Counted from the stretch's first letter, positions 26,440-35,411 are shown. The stretch: 46,329 nt of DNA from Acidobacteriota bacterium (GCA_003225215.1 QIBC01000001.1:1-46329); one strand, 5' to 3'. Numbers and translations are program-made. The notes: generated by a model not told the origin, from the sequence alone.

Positions 26440-26468
26440 ACTATAAATGCCGCTTATGAAGAAGTCAA
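26440..26468 (-). promoter_or_regulatory. Sigma-70 promoter of the ilvDBNC-cupin operon
   Basis: On the minus strand, TTGACT (26468-26463) and TATAGT (26445-26440) have 17-base spacing, close to consensus. The predicted start is near 26433. It faces away from gltB and drives the leader ORF, attenuator and ilvD. Confidence 0.72.
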
Positions 26469-26624
26469 CAATATAAGCCGAGACGACCCTTTCAAGCTGT
26501 CCATTGGCTTTCCTGATGCGCGCTATCCGAAGTTTCGATTGGAACCCGAAGGCGGCCACCTATACACCTGAATAGTAATCTCGGGCGCAGTGTCACCTGT
26601 GAAATTTCTGATAAGGCGGCGAAT

Positions 26625-29600
26625 GTGCAGCAAGGCTTGTACGATCCCCGGTTTGAGCACGACTCCTGCGGGGTAGGTTTCATTACGCGAATCTCCGCCA
26701 CGCCCTCTTTTGACGTGCTCCAGATGGGACTCGAAGCTCTCTCGCGTCTCGCGCATCGGGGCGCAATCGCCGCCGACGGACGCAGTGGAGACGGAGCTGG
26801 TATTACCGCGAGCCTGCCGCACGAGCTACTTCGAGCGTTCTTGCGCGAGCGGCGGCTGCAGATCAGCGATGACCATCCTCTTGCTGCGGGAATGATCTTT
26901 GGCAGCGTGGAAGAACTTGCGGTCAGCGAAGAGACCCTCCGTTCCGCTTTGAAACAGGAGCAATTGCAATTGCTCTGCTGGCGGGATGTACCAGTCAATG
27001 AAGAAGCGCTCGGAGATACCGCGCTGGCTTCTATGCCAGTGATCCGGCAGGCCATCATCGCCCCCCAGTTCGCCATGCAAGTCGACGAGTTGGAGCGGCG
27101 GCTGTATCGGGCGCGCAAGACCTTCGAACGCGCAAACCTGAATACCTACATAGCTTCGCTATCTGCAAAGACGATTGTTTATAAGGCTCTTTGTACAGGA
27201 GCGCACCTGCGCGAGTTTTATCTCGACCTGCAGGATCCAAACTTCGAGAGCGCTTTTGTCGTTTTCCATCAGCGTTACGCCACGAACACGCATCCGTCCT
27301 GGTGGCTGGCGCAGCCGTTTCGCTTGCTTGCTCATAACGGCGAGATCAACACCATCGGCGCCAACCGCACGTGGATGAAGGCGCGCGAGCATCAACTGCC
27401 GCCGCACTGCTTGCCGATGTTGCGTGAGGGCGCCTCGGATTCCTGCCATTTGGATGAAACAGCCGAGATGCTAATGCGACGCGGGCGCGATCTCTTACAC
27501 AGCATCGCGATGCTTGTCGTTCCGGCGTGGCAATCTCATCCTGCGTTTCAGGATCTCGCCGGATTCTATCGGGAGCATGCCTCCCTGATGGAGCCTTGGG
27601 ACGGTCCAGCGGCTCTGGCATTTACCGATGGACGCTACGTTGGAGCCGCACTCGACCGTAACGGTCTTCGCCCCATGCGCTACAGCATCACAACGGATGG
27701 CCTGGTGGTTGCTGGATCAGAGGTCGGCCTGTTCGACCTGGACGATCACGGTGTTCGCGTGAAGGGGCGTCTCGGTCCAGGGCAAATGCTGGCCGTCGAT
27801 CTGGAACAGCATTTGGTTCTCGATGCGGACAGGGTCAAGCAGCATCTTCTGAAACAAAGCCTACAACGGAACTCACGCCTGCTGAGCGTGCCGATGGTGC
27901 CGGCGCCGATTGAACCGATTCCGAATGAGCGTTTGCAGGCTCTATTCGGCTATACCCGCGAGGATCTTAAGCTGGTCATCAGTCCCATGGCGCGCGACGG
28001 CAAAGAAGCCGTTTGGTCGATGGGAGACGACACGCCGGTCTCTGCGCTTGCCCGGGTGCCCAGATCTCCGTATAGCTACTTTCGACAGCGATTCGCACAA
28101 GTTACTAACCCGCCGATCGATCCATTGCGGGAAGACCTAATGATGTCTCTCCGAACCGTGTTGGGGCGGAGGTCATCGTGGTGCGGCGATGGCGAGGCAG
28201 GTTCGACCCTGCTAAGTTTGGCTTCGCCTCTACTTAGCGAATCTGAGCTTCAAGGCATCCGTGTCCAATCTGTGGTTAAGACTGCCGACCTGCAGTGCAC
28301 ATTTGCGGTAGGCGGCAGTCTGGAGCGATCTCTCGAAGAGCTTTGCGATGCCGCGGAACAGGCCGCGGTGAACGGCATTGAATTGCTAATTCTGTCTGAC
28401 CGGAATGCGAGCTCGACTGATCTCCCGATTCCAATGGCGCTTGCTGTTGGTGCCGTGCACCACCGCCTGCTACGGGCTGGTCTCTGCATGGACTGCGACT
28501 TGGTCGCTGAAAGCGGTGACACTTGGGACGTTCACCACCTGGCCGTGCTCATCGGCTATGGTGCGGGAGCGGTGTGTCCATGGCTAGTGCTTCGTAGCTG
28601 CGAGTCTCCCCAGAAACTGATTGAGGCTTTCGCAAACGGCTTGAAGAAGGTGATGTCCAAATTGGGCATCTCCGATGTGGCCAGCTATCGCGGTGGCCAG
28701 TTCTTTCAAACCATCGGCTTCGACGATCAGATTCTGTACAAATGCTTCTCAGGCACTCCGAATCTGCTTGGGAAGATTGGTTTCGAGAGTATTCAGCAAG
28801 AGCTAGTCCGTCGGGTTCAGGTGGGCAGTTCGCGAGAGACGGAACTCAACGTCCTGCAGGATTACGGCTACGTCCGCTATCGCAAAGCGGATAATGCCGA
28901 CCAGCATGGATGGGAGCCACCGGTTGTGCGAGCTATGCAGGCTGCTGTCGGGGTAGCCCGCAGCAAATCTGAGATTGCGCCGAGAGAAACCGCATGGACT
29001 GATTTTTCGAATCAGACCGATTCTCTGAAACCACACAATTTGCGCGATCTACTCGAGTTCGCTTCTGGGACGGCTCCGCTCGCCGTGGCGGACGTCGAAC
29101 CAGTAGATCAAATTACGCGCCGCTTCGTCAGCAGCGCGATGTCGCTTGGTTCGATCAGCCCGGAGGCCCACCGCACGCTTTCGCAAGCGATGAACCTGCT
29201 CGGAGGCAAGTCGAATACCGGCGAAGGCGGCGAAGATCCCGAAATCTATCGCACTCAGCCCGATGCGAACAATAAGGTTAAGCAAGTGGCCTCCGGCCGC
29301 TTTGGAGTGACTACCGAGTACCTTGTGCAGGCTGAAGAGTTAGAGATCAAGATCGCCCAGGGGTCTAAGCCTGGAGAAGGCGGACAGCTTCCCGCGGCCA
29401 AAGTGACCGAACTCATCGCCCGACTGCGCCACGCGCAGCTCGGGATGTCCTTGATCAGCCCTCCCCCTCATCACGACATCTACAGCATTGAAGATCTGGC
29501 CCAGCTCATTCACGACCTGAAGCAGGTGAATCCTGCGGCTCGCGTGGGCGTGAAGTTGGTATCTGAGGCCGGCATAGGAACCGTGGCCTCCGGGGTTGCG

Positions 29601-31004
29601 AAGGCCTATGCCGATTACATCGTAGTGTCAGGACATGCGGGCGGAACTGGCGCATCCCCACTGAGCAGCATCAAGCATGCAGGCGCGCCCTGGGAGCTCG
29701 GACTGGCTGAAACGCAGCAGACGCTGATGCGCAACGGTCTCCGCAGCCGCGTTCGCTTGCGGGTTGATGGTGGATTGCGCACCGCCAGGGATGTTATGGT
29801 CGCCGCTCTGTTGGGAGCGGAGGAGTTCGCTTTTGGAACGGCTGCCTTGGTAGCGCTCGGCTGCGACATGGCGCGGCAATGTCATCTGGATACTTGTCCA
29901 ACGGGTATTGCTACTCAGCGTCTTGAATTGCGCGCCAAATTCCGAGGCAAACCTGAGCACGTTGTCACGTATTTCTTGCGGCTTGCTGAGGACGTGCGGA
30001 AGTTGCTGGCGCAACTCGGTCTGCATTCTATCTCCGAGGCGGTTGGCCGATGTGACCTGCTGCACGAGATTTCTACTCACGGAGCGCTCGATCTCTCGCA
30101 GTTGCTCTTTCAGAGCGAAGGCGATGCGCCTCGCTGTATGACCTCCCGAAACGACCGGCCACCCGATCACGAGCCCTTTGGGCGGGAGCTGGGCGCGGAG
30201 ATTGTTGCGACTGTTCGCTGCGGTCAGAGCTTCGATCGCGAGTTCCAGATTCGGAATCAGAACCGCTCAGCAGGGACGGCAATTGCCGGCGAGCTGATGC
30301 GCCAGTGCAGCGCGCGAGGATTGAACAGCAGCGAAGTGCGTCTGCTGTTCCGAGGGGCTGCCGGCCAATCCTTCGGTGCGTTTTGTGTCGAAGGCATGGA
30401 ACTCACTCTTGAAGGCGAAGCCAACGATTACGTCGGCAAGGGCCTCTCTGGTGGTGCGCTCATCCTGAAGCCTCGTGGAGCGGCGGTGACCGCTTCGAAT
30501 GAGAATGTCATTCTTGGAAACGTGGCACTGTACGGCGCAACCTCTGGACGCCTTTTTGCGGCTGGACGCGCGGGAGAGCGTTTTGCAGTCCGCAACTCTG
30601 GAGCAGTCGCTGTTGTCGAAGGACTCGGAGACCACGGCTGCGAATACATGACCGGAGGCTGCGTCGTCGTTCTCGGCGACATCGGGTGTAACTTTGCCGC
30701 TGGCATGACAGGTGGAAAAGCTTATGTCTTCGATCCTGCCAACCTCACAGAAACTCGCGTGAATACAGAGTCGGTCGAACTAGGCATTCCTTCGTACCAG
30801 CAACTCCATCAATTGGAGATGCTAGTGCGCGTCCATGCCTTGCTTACCGAAAGTACCTGGGCACAGCAACTGCTTGCTACCTGGCTGGAGTGCAGCCGTA
30901 TGTTCCGGTTTATTGCGCCACGGCAGGCGGCCAAGCCGGCTTGGGTGGCCACGAGCGTCCTTGCAATTCCCGAAATAGCACCACCAGCATTTCCGCAGGC
31001 ATGA
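26625..31004 (+). CDS. gltB: Glutamate synthase (NADPH) large subunit
   Basis: A 1459-residue GOGAT alpha subunit. It takes the amide of glutamine and reductively aminates 2-oxoglutarate to give two glutamates. The class II amidotransferase domain starts at Cys15 (HDSCGVGF), exposed after removal of a 14-residue propeptide. FHQRYATNTHPSW and LAHNGEINT follow. The FMN domain contains GEGGEDP, SGRFGVT, KPGEGGQLP and SGHAGGTGASP. The 3Fe-4S ligands are Cys1080, Cys1086 and Cys1091. The C-terminal right-handed helix domain shows the repeated G-x-x-G-x-x-x-G pattern (NDYVGKGLSGG, YMTGGCVVVLG, AGMTGGKAYV). The start is GTG 26625 after aagg. No gltD follows; the small subunit must be elsewhere. It is divergent from ilvD, whose product pathway consumes glutamate for transamination. 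Confidence 0.96.
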   Translation: MQQGLYDPRFEHDSCGVGFITRISATPSFDVLQMGLEALSRLAHRGAIAADGRSGDGAGITASLPHELLRAFLRERRLQISDDHPLAAGMIFGSVEELAVSEETLRSALKQEQLQLLCWRDVPVNEEALGDTALASMPVIRQAIIAPQFAMQVDELERRLYRARKTFERANLNTYIASLSAKTIVYKALCTGAHLREFYLDLQDPNFESAFVVFHQRYATNTHPSWWLAQPFRLLAHNGEINTIGANRTWMKAREHQLPPHCLPMLREGASDSCHLDETAEMLMRRGRDLLHSIAMLVVPAWQSHPAFQDLAGFYREHASLMEPWDGPAALAFTDGRYVGAALDRNGLRPMRYSITTDGLVVAGSEVGLFDLDDHGVRVKGRLGPGQMLAVDLEQHLVLDADRVKQHLLKQSLQRNSRLLSVPMVPAPIEPIPNERLQALFGYTREDLKLVISPMARDGKEAVWSMGDDTPVSALARVPRSPYSYFRQRFAQVTNPPIDPLREDLMMSLRTVLGRRSSWCGDGEAGSTLLSLASPLLSESELQGIRVQSVVKTADLQCTFAVGGSLERSLEELCDAAEQAAVNGIELLILSDRNASSTDLPIPMALAVGAVHHRLLRAGLCMDCDLVAESGDTWDVHHLAVLIGYGAGAVCPWLVLRSCESPQKLIEAFANGLKKVMSKLGISDVASYRGGQFFQTIGFDDQILYKCFSGTPNLLGKIGFESIQQELVRRVQVGSSRETELNVLQDYGYVRYRKADNADQHGWEPPVVRAMQAAVGVARSKSEIAPRETAWTDFSNQTDSLKPHNLRDLLEFASGTAPLAVADVEPVDQITRRFVSSAMSLGSISPEAHRTLSQAMNLLGGKSNTGEGGEDPEIYRTQPDANNKVKQVASGRFGVTTEYLVQAEELEIKIAQGSKPGEGGQLPAAKVTELIARLRHAQLGMSLISPPPHHDIYSIEDLAQLIHDLKQVNPAARVGVKLVSEAGIGTVASGVAKAYADYIVVSGHAGGTGASPLSSIKHAGAPWELGLAETQQTLMRNGLRSRVRLRVDGGLRTARDVMVAALLGAEEFAFGTAALVALGCDMARQCHLDTCPTGIATQRLELRAKFRGKPEHVVTYFLRLAEDVRKLLAQLGLHSISEAVGRCDLLHEISTHGALDLSQLLFQSEGDAPRCMTSRNDRPPDHEPFGRELGAEIVATVRCGQSFDREFQIRNQNRSAGTAIAGELMRQCSARGLNSSEVRLLFRGAAGQSFGAFCVEGMELTLEGEANDYVGKGLSGGALILKPRGAAVTASNENVILGNVALYGATSGRLFAAGRAGERFAVRNSGAVAVVEGLGDHGCEYMTGGCVVVLGDIGCNFAAGMTGGKAYVFDPANLTETRVNTESVELGIPSYQQLHQLEMLVRVHALLTESTWAQQLLATWLECSRMFRFIAPRQAAKPAWVATSVLAIPEIAPPAFPQA

Positions 31005-31013
31005 TTCGCTCTG

Positions 31014-31113
31014 GTAGAGACGCAGCGTGCTGCGTCTGTTCGAGACGGCCCACTCGCGACAAATGCTCGGGGGCATCCACGCAGCGTGGAGGAGACGCAG
31101 CATGCTGCGTCTC
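31014..31113. repeat. Cluster of three palindromes between gltB and the sugar transporter
   Basis: agacgcagc-gt-gctgcgtct (31018-31037), tccacg-cag-cgtgga (31076-31090) and a 10-base-arm version, gagacgcagc-at-gctgcgtctc (31092-31113), fill the 108-base convergent gap. The first and last are the same repeat. The last reaches the final base of the transporter stop codon. The first starts about 10 bases after the gltB stop. They could terminate transcription from both sides, but no T-run follows; the word gtagagacgcagc..gctgcgtctctac is one I associate with acidobacterial genomes. Confidence 0.75.
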
Positions 31114-32420
31114 TATTTATGCGCTGGCGCCGCAACCGGGCTGTGTCTCGAACCCCTGAAGCCGTAGTAGGCGATGTACAGGTAGCAGATTACCGGCAAA
31201 ATGAACGCGTGGTGAATTCCGATTCGGTCCGCAAGGAGTCCCTGTAGTTCGGGAACGATTGCCCCACCGACAATGGCTGCGATCAGCAGCGCAGAGCCGT
31301 CGCCGGTTAAAGGTCCGAGTCCATCCACGCCAAGTGTGAATATGCTCGGGAACATAATGGAGTTGAACAGGCCGACAAGAAGAATCATCCACATGGCAAA
31401 GTGGCCGAAGGTCAGCATAGACGCGGTGACCAGCAAAGCCGCCATTATCGCGTTGAATCCAAGCAGCGCGCCTGTACCAATCTTTTGCAGGAGCGCAGAG
31501 CCGATGAAGCGGCCGACCATCGCTCCGCCCCAGTAATACTTCAGCATGTCTGCAGCATCTTTCAGGCTCAGCCCACCGATATCAGAGCGGTTGAAATAGT
31601 TCGTCAGAAAGCTGCCTATGGAAACCTCAGCGCCGACATACACAAAAATCGCAACTGCACCCAGCACCAGATGGCGATACCGCCATACCGAGTCATGGAC
31701 CACACCGTGCGCTTCGGCCGACTCAATCCTGGGAAGATTGAAAAACGCGATGATGATTGCGAGTACAAATAACGCGACCGCCAGTCCGATGTACGGTCCT
31801 TTTACAGAAGCAGCCTGTGAGACACGATAAACACGCAGCGTCTCTGAATCCATGGTCCGCAGAACCTCAATTGCCACTGGTGCAGCCACTGCTCCCAGAA
31901 TCAGCTTGCTGCCAAACGTCGGAGCCAGCGTTGTCCCCAAGGAATTAAATGCCTGCGTAAGATTCAGGCGGCTCGACGCTGTTCGCGGTGGACCCAGTAC
32001 GGCAACGTAGGGGTTAGCCGAGGTCTGAAGAATGGTCATGCCTGCCGCAAGCGTAATGAGAGCCGCTAAAAATAATGGAAAAGAGGGAACCGCTGCCGCC
32101 GGTACAAACATGATGGCGCCGATGCCCATTGTCACAAGACCGGCGACCATGGCCTTTTTGTAGCCAAAGAAGTCGATAATCTTGCCTGAGGGAAATGAAA
32201 ACACGAAATATGCGGAGAAGAAAGCGAACTGCACCAGCATTACTTCGGCGTAGTTGAGATCGAAGATGCTCTTCAAGTGCGGGATGAGGATGTCATTCAG
32301 GCAAGTGAGGAATCCCCACATGAAGAAAAGAGTCGTCACCATCGCCATCGCGCGATAGTTCGTGGTTTGGGGAGTGGCACTGGCTGTTGGAACGGTCGTA
32401 GTTCCTGAGGTCGCAGGCAT
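31113..32420 (-). CDS. FucP/GluP-type MFS sugar:proton symporter
   Basis: A 435-residue major facilitator protein with about twelve membrane segments. It is of the fucose/glucose/galactose permease group (FHS family). The diagnostic first-helix segment TTLFFMWGFLTCLNDILIPHLK (read as overlapping parts, residues about 29-50) has the Asn-Asp pair of this family. AFFSAYFVFSFPSGKIIDFFGYKKAM is the motif A region. LQTSANPYVAVLG in helix 4 or 5 is also diagnostic. In the second half, YVGAEVSIGSFLTNYF is seen. The sugar cannot be set from sequence. No kinase or catabolic gene is adjacent. A poorly conserved Thr/Ala-rich tail of 25 residues precedes helix 1, and the start ATG 32420 has only a weak ribosome site. 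Confidence 0.9.
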   Translation of the reverse strand: MPATSGTTTVPTASATPQTTNYRAMAMVTTLFFMWGFLTCLNDILIPHLKSIFDLNYAEVMLVQFAFFSAYFVFSFPSGKIIDFFGYKKAMVAGLVTMGIGAIMFVPAAAVPSFPLFLAALITLAAGMTILQTSANPYVAVLGPPRTASSRLNLTQAFNSLGTTLAPTFGSKLILGAVAAPVAIEVLRTMDSETLRVYRVSQAASVKGPYIGLAVALFVLAIIIAFFNLPRIESAEAHGVVHDSVWRYRHLVLGAVAIFVYVGAEVSIGSFLTNYFNRSDIGGLSLKDAADMLKYYWGGAMVGRFIGSALLQKIGTGALLGFNAIMAALLVTASMLTFGHFAMWMILLVGLFNSIMFPSIFTLGVDGLGPLTGDGSALLIAAIVGGAIVPELQGLLADRIGIHHAFILPVICYLYIAYYGFRGSRHSPVAAPAHK

Positions 32421-32505
32421 TTGAATAGGTACCCTCTGTTTCGGCTAAAGAAATATAACCGAGAAAGCGCGGCTAGTTCGGGAAATTCATCGAAGGGTTT
32501 CGGCC

Positions 32506-32778
32506 CTATGCTCGCTTTGCTGAGCTTATGGGGTGTGTGACTCCGATGCTCGTGTTCATCCAGCGTGCAACTAGCGTTTGAACGCAGGCTTGACCGCACA
32601 AGTGCTTTACTTCGGCGTCGTGCGCGCTCATGTTCTCCCAGGGATAAATCTTCAACAGCGGGCGCTCGGGAGAGTCCTCGAATGGTCTGTAGCGTTCGGT
32701 CCAGGCAAGCCACCAATGGTCAACGCTACCTTTTTGCTTGCCGCAGATCTCGCAGTGAAATGTTTCGGTCCAGGTCAT
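32506..32778 (-). CDS. Small Cys-pair hypothetical protein, 90 aa
   Basis: I do not recognise a named family. It has a CEIC pair at residues 9-12 and a CGQAC pair at about 61-65, each next to a basic or His residue (KHLC), which suggests a zinc-ribbon fold. Between them is a Trp-rich segment (DHWWLAWTERYRPF, IYPWENM). No signal peptide or membrane helix. ATG 32778 is preceded by a weak agg. It is 33 bases downstream of the potassium-channel gene and 85 upstream of the sugar transporter gene, on the same strand, so probably co-transcribed with the channel. The regular Cys spacing and codon pattern favour a real gene. Confidence 0.7.
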   Translation of the reverse strand: MTWTETFHCEICGKQKGSVDHWWLAWTERYRPFEDSPERPLLKIYPWENMSAHDAEVKHLCGQACVQTLVARWMNTSIGVTHPISSAKRA

Positions 32779-32811
32779 GGAAATGTGCCTACTAATCTAG
32801 CAAAGAACAGC

Positions 32812-33876
32812 CTACGGCGTTGCAAACATTGCTAGGCTGGCAGCGTTCTCGCGCGCCGCGCAGACATCTTTCGCATCGCCCAGCACGATCAGCACCAGCC
32901 CCGCGTGGCAGGTAACGTTCTCAGGAGGATTTACCCAGAAACCGTGTTTCCTGCCGTCATGGTATGCATCCTTGATGGCCAGAGGGAGCAAGTTATAGGT
33001 GCCTCGTAAACGCAAGTCAGCGACCCGCTTGCCAATCCATGTTGAGTTTTCGGGAATCTCAATTTCCTCGATGCGCAACGTGCGGCTCTTGTCCTTGAGC
33101 ATGAGGTCGAGAAAGTTGACCACATGCGGACGCAGCACTTCGCTGGCGATACGCATGCCACCGATCTGGTTCGGCGAAACGGTGGAGTCGGCTCCCGCCT
33201 TGGTCAATCGCTCAGCGAACTTCTGGTCGATGCAGCGCGCCACAATTCGCAAGTTTGGACTCTTCTGGCGTGCCAATACGGTGATGATGAGGTTTTCTTT
33301 GTCCGAGGCCAGCGTCGTGATCATTCCCTTGGCGCGATCGATTCCCAGCTTGTCGAGCATGTCCGCGTCGGTTGCGTCACCAACTACGTACAGCATCTCG
33401 CGGTAGAGGCCACCCTCTTCATTCACTACCCGCTTGATGTGATCTTCATTGGTCTCGATGACGACAAAGGGCGCGTGAGTTCTCGCCAACTCTTCAACCG
33501 CATGGCGGCCGGTATCGCCCAGTCCGCAAACAATGTAATGATCTTTTAGGTCACTGATACGCTTAAGCATCCTACGTCTCCAGAAAATGCTGGTGATCTC
33601 GCCTTCCACGAGGAATGCGGTCACCACCGAGAACACATACAGCATGATCATCACGCCAAAGATGATCACGAAAATGTTGAACGCCCGCAGTATCGGATTG
33701 TGGGCGGTGTCGACGATCTCGGTATAGCCGACGCTCGACAACGTGATGATCGCCATGTATAGGGCGTCCAGGAACGTGACCGAGGGACCGCCCAGAAGCC
33801 GATAGCCGGTTACGCTGATCGCCAGGACGATAAAGAGGAAGATGAAGGCAATCCTGAGTTGTCGGCGGAGTTCCAT
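32812..33876 (-). CDS. Two-helix potassium channel with RCK (TrkA-N / TrkA-C) domains
   Basis: A 354-residue MthK/Kch-type channel. Residues 10-30 are the first membrane helix; the pore helix and selectivity filter read LYMAIITLSSVGYTEI with the GY of the filter at Gly50-Tyr51. A second membrane helix lies at about 66-92. The RCK domain begins DHYIVCGLGDTGRHAVEEL (about 110), a dinucleotide-binding GxGxxG, with VVGDATDADMLDKLGI further on. A TrkA-C-type domain from about 265 ends the protein. Family members gate K+ flux in response to ligands such as Ca2+, nucleotides or NAD(H). SVGYTE in place of TVGYGD is a conservative variant shared by some RCK channels. It is divergent from mobA. Confidence 0.92.
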   Translation of the reverse strand: MELRRQLRIAFIFLFIVLAISVTGYRLLGGPSVTFLDALYMAIITLSSVGYTEIVDTAHNPILRAFNIFVIIFGVMIMLYVFSVVTAFLVEGEITSIFWRRRMLKRISDLKDHYIVCGLGDTGRHAVEELARTHAPFVVIETNEDHIKRVVNEEGGLYREMLYVVGDATDADMLDKLGIDRAKGMITTLASDKENLIITVLARQKSPNLRIVARCIDQKFAERLTKAGADSTVSPNQIGGMRIASEVLRPHVVNFLDLMLKDKSRTLRIEEIEIPENSTWIGKRVADLRLRGTYNLLPLAIKDAYHDGRKHGFWVNPPENVTCHAGLVLIVLGDAKDVCAARENAASLAMFATP

Positions 33877-33968
33877 GAGCCCGGTACAGGGTGGGGAAAG
33901 TAGCTGAATCTTAGCATGAAACCAAGGACTTACCCGTTTGAAACGCTTGTCCTACGCTGGCTTCAGGT

Positions 33969-34604
33969 ATGTTGCTGAAGCGTATGGCTAGCCACGGCAC
34001 ACTCCCTGAGGACCTGACCGGGTTCGTACTAGCGGGTGGTGTCAGCCGCCGTATGGGGCGCGACAAAGCCCAGATTCCGTGGCGCGGAGGTACCTTGCTC
34101 ACCCATGCCATTGAACAAGTTGAAGGCGTGGCTCCAAAGGTCTTCGTCGTTGGATCTCTAGGCGCGAACAAGCTGCCAGTGCCGGTTCTGGCAGACAACC
34201 TCTCCGGCGTCGGGCCGCTGGCGGGAATCCAGACGGCGCTGAGCAATTCGTCAACTGATTGGAATCTGGTCATTGCTGTTGACTTGCCACTGGTGATGGC
34301 GGAGGTGCTCAATTGGATCGCAGGTTTTCGAACAAGAGCGACCCAGGTAGCGATCGCTCCTCGCGTGAATTCGCGACTGCAACCGCTATGTGCCGTTTAT
34401 CATCGCGGTCTCTTGCCGGAAATTGACGAAGCCCTCGCCAGGCAGCAGTCATCAATTCATCGCTTGTTAGAACGGCTGAGTACGCGCATCATTGAAGAAG
34501 ATGAACTGATTGCCAACGGCTTCGCTCCTGAAACGTTCTTGAACGTAAACACTCCGGAGGATCTGGAGTGTGCCCGGGCGATCGCCAAGACCATGTATGG
34601 CTAG
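33969..34604 (+). CDS. mobA: Molybdenum cofactor guanylyltransferase
   Basis: A 211-residue NTP-transferase-fold protein that attaches GMP to molybdopterin. The nucleotide-binding signature is LAGGVSRRMGRDKAQIPW (about residues 21-38). The Asp of AVDLPLV (about 100) is the Mg2+ ligand. RLQPLCAVYHRGLLPEI and a C-terminal FLNVNTPEDLECA complete the usual family set. The start ATG 33969 is given; ATG 33984 (MASHG) is equally possible. No other moa/mob/moe gene is in view. Its last codons overlap the start of the MlaF-like gene by eight bases, so the two are translationally coupled although functionally unrelated. Confidence 0.9.
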   Translation: MLLKRMASHGTLPEDLTGFVLAGGVSRRMGRDKAQIPWRGGTLLTHAIEQVEGVAPKVFVVGSLGANKLPVPVLADNLSGVGPLAGIQTALSNSSTDWNLVIAVDLPLVMAEVLNWIAGFRTRATQVAIAPRVNSRLQPLCAVYHRGLLPEIDEALARQQSSIHRLLERLSTRIIEEDELIANGFAPETFLNVNTPEDLECARAIAKTMYG

Positions 34605-35397
34605 CAACGGACACAATCTCGCGCACACAAACGGCAACCTGCCGGAAGGTCACCCTTATATCGAGTTCCGGGATGTCTGCAAGGCTTTCGGACCTCAGGT
34701 GGTGCTGCATCATGTGAACTTCGACGTTCCGCCGGGTCAGACTATGTGCATCCTGGGCCGCAGCGGTGTGGGCAAGTCGGTTTCGTTGCAACTTATCATG
34801 GGTTTTCTGAAGGCCGACGAGGGAGAGGTAATCGTCGCCGGGGAAGACATCACCCACATGGACGAGCCCAATTTGGAACGAATCCGGAAGAAAGTAACGA
34901 TGGTCTTTCAGAACGGAGCTCTCTTCGACTCCCTCTCGGTCGGAGAAAACGTAGCGTTTCCGCTGCGCGAGCGCCGCGATTTGAACGAAGAGCAGATCTT
35001 TCAAGTAGTCGATGGACTGCTTGAAATGGTGGGCGTCAAAGCCATGCGCGACCTTCTGCCCTCCGATCTCTCGACCGGCATGAAGCGTTCAGTCGCCATT
35101 GCACGCGCATTGGCTGCTCAACCCGAGTGCATCCTTTACGACGAGCCCACGACGATGGTCGATCCGCTGATGGCGCAACTTCTCGGCGACCTCATCAAGA
35201 AGCTCAAGTTCCAATTGAAACTCACCAGCATCGTCGTCACCCATGACATGCGCCTCGCGCAAAAGCTCGCCGATCGCGTGCTCTTCCTGCATGAAGGACG
35301 AGCACTCTATTTCGGGACGATGAAGGGGATGACCGAAAGCAATGATCCGACCTTGCGTCAATTCCTGGAGCTGGATCAGTTGACCCTTCCCGGTTGA
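34597..35397 (+). CDS. MlaF/Ttg2A-type ABC transporter ATP-binding protein
   Basis: A 266-residue ABC ATPase of the MlaF (Mce-system lipid transport) subfamily. ATG 34597 overlaps the mobA stop; an upstream in-frame start at 34570 lies deeper in mobA and is less likely. Walker A is GRSGVGKSV (about residue 51). The Q loop reads MVFQNGALFDSLSVGENVAFPLRE, the long family-specific version. The signature is LSTGMKRSVAIARAL, with Thr in place of the second Gly of LSGGM. Walker B is CILYDEPTTMVDP, and the switch His is in VTHDM. MlaE (permease) and MlaD (Mce) genes do not follow; instead the repeat element begins 15 bases after the stop, so partner genes must lie elsewhere. Confidence 0.9.
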   Translation: MASNGHNLAHTNGNLPEGHPYIEFRDVCKAFGPQVVLHHVNFDVPPGQTMCILGRSGVGKSVSLQLIMGFLKADEGEVIVAGEDITHMDEPNLERIRKKVTMVFQNGALFDSLSVGENVAFPLRERRDLNEEQIFQVVDGLLEMVGVKAMRDLLPSDLSTGMKRSVAIARALAAQPECILYDEPTTMVDPLMAQLLGDLIKKLKFQLKLTSIVVTHDMRLAQKLADRVLFLHEGRALYFGTMKGMTESNDPTLRQFLELDQLTLPG

Positions 35398-35411
35398 TGC
35401 TCCCGTGCCAT

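Noticed and set aside
26410-26559. N-terminal extension of the ilv leader ORF to ATG 26559
   Set aside because: The predicted promoter -10 box lies inside this part, so the transcript would not include that start.
26492-27118. 208-codon minus-strand frame over the start of gltB
   Set aside because: Antisense to the glutaminase domain of gltB, no motif and no ribosome site.
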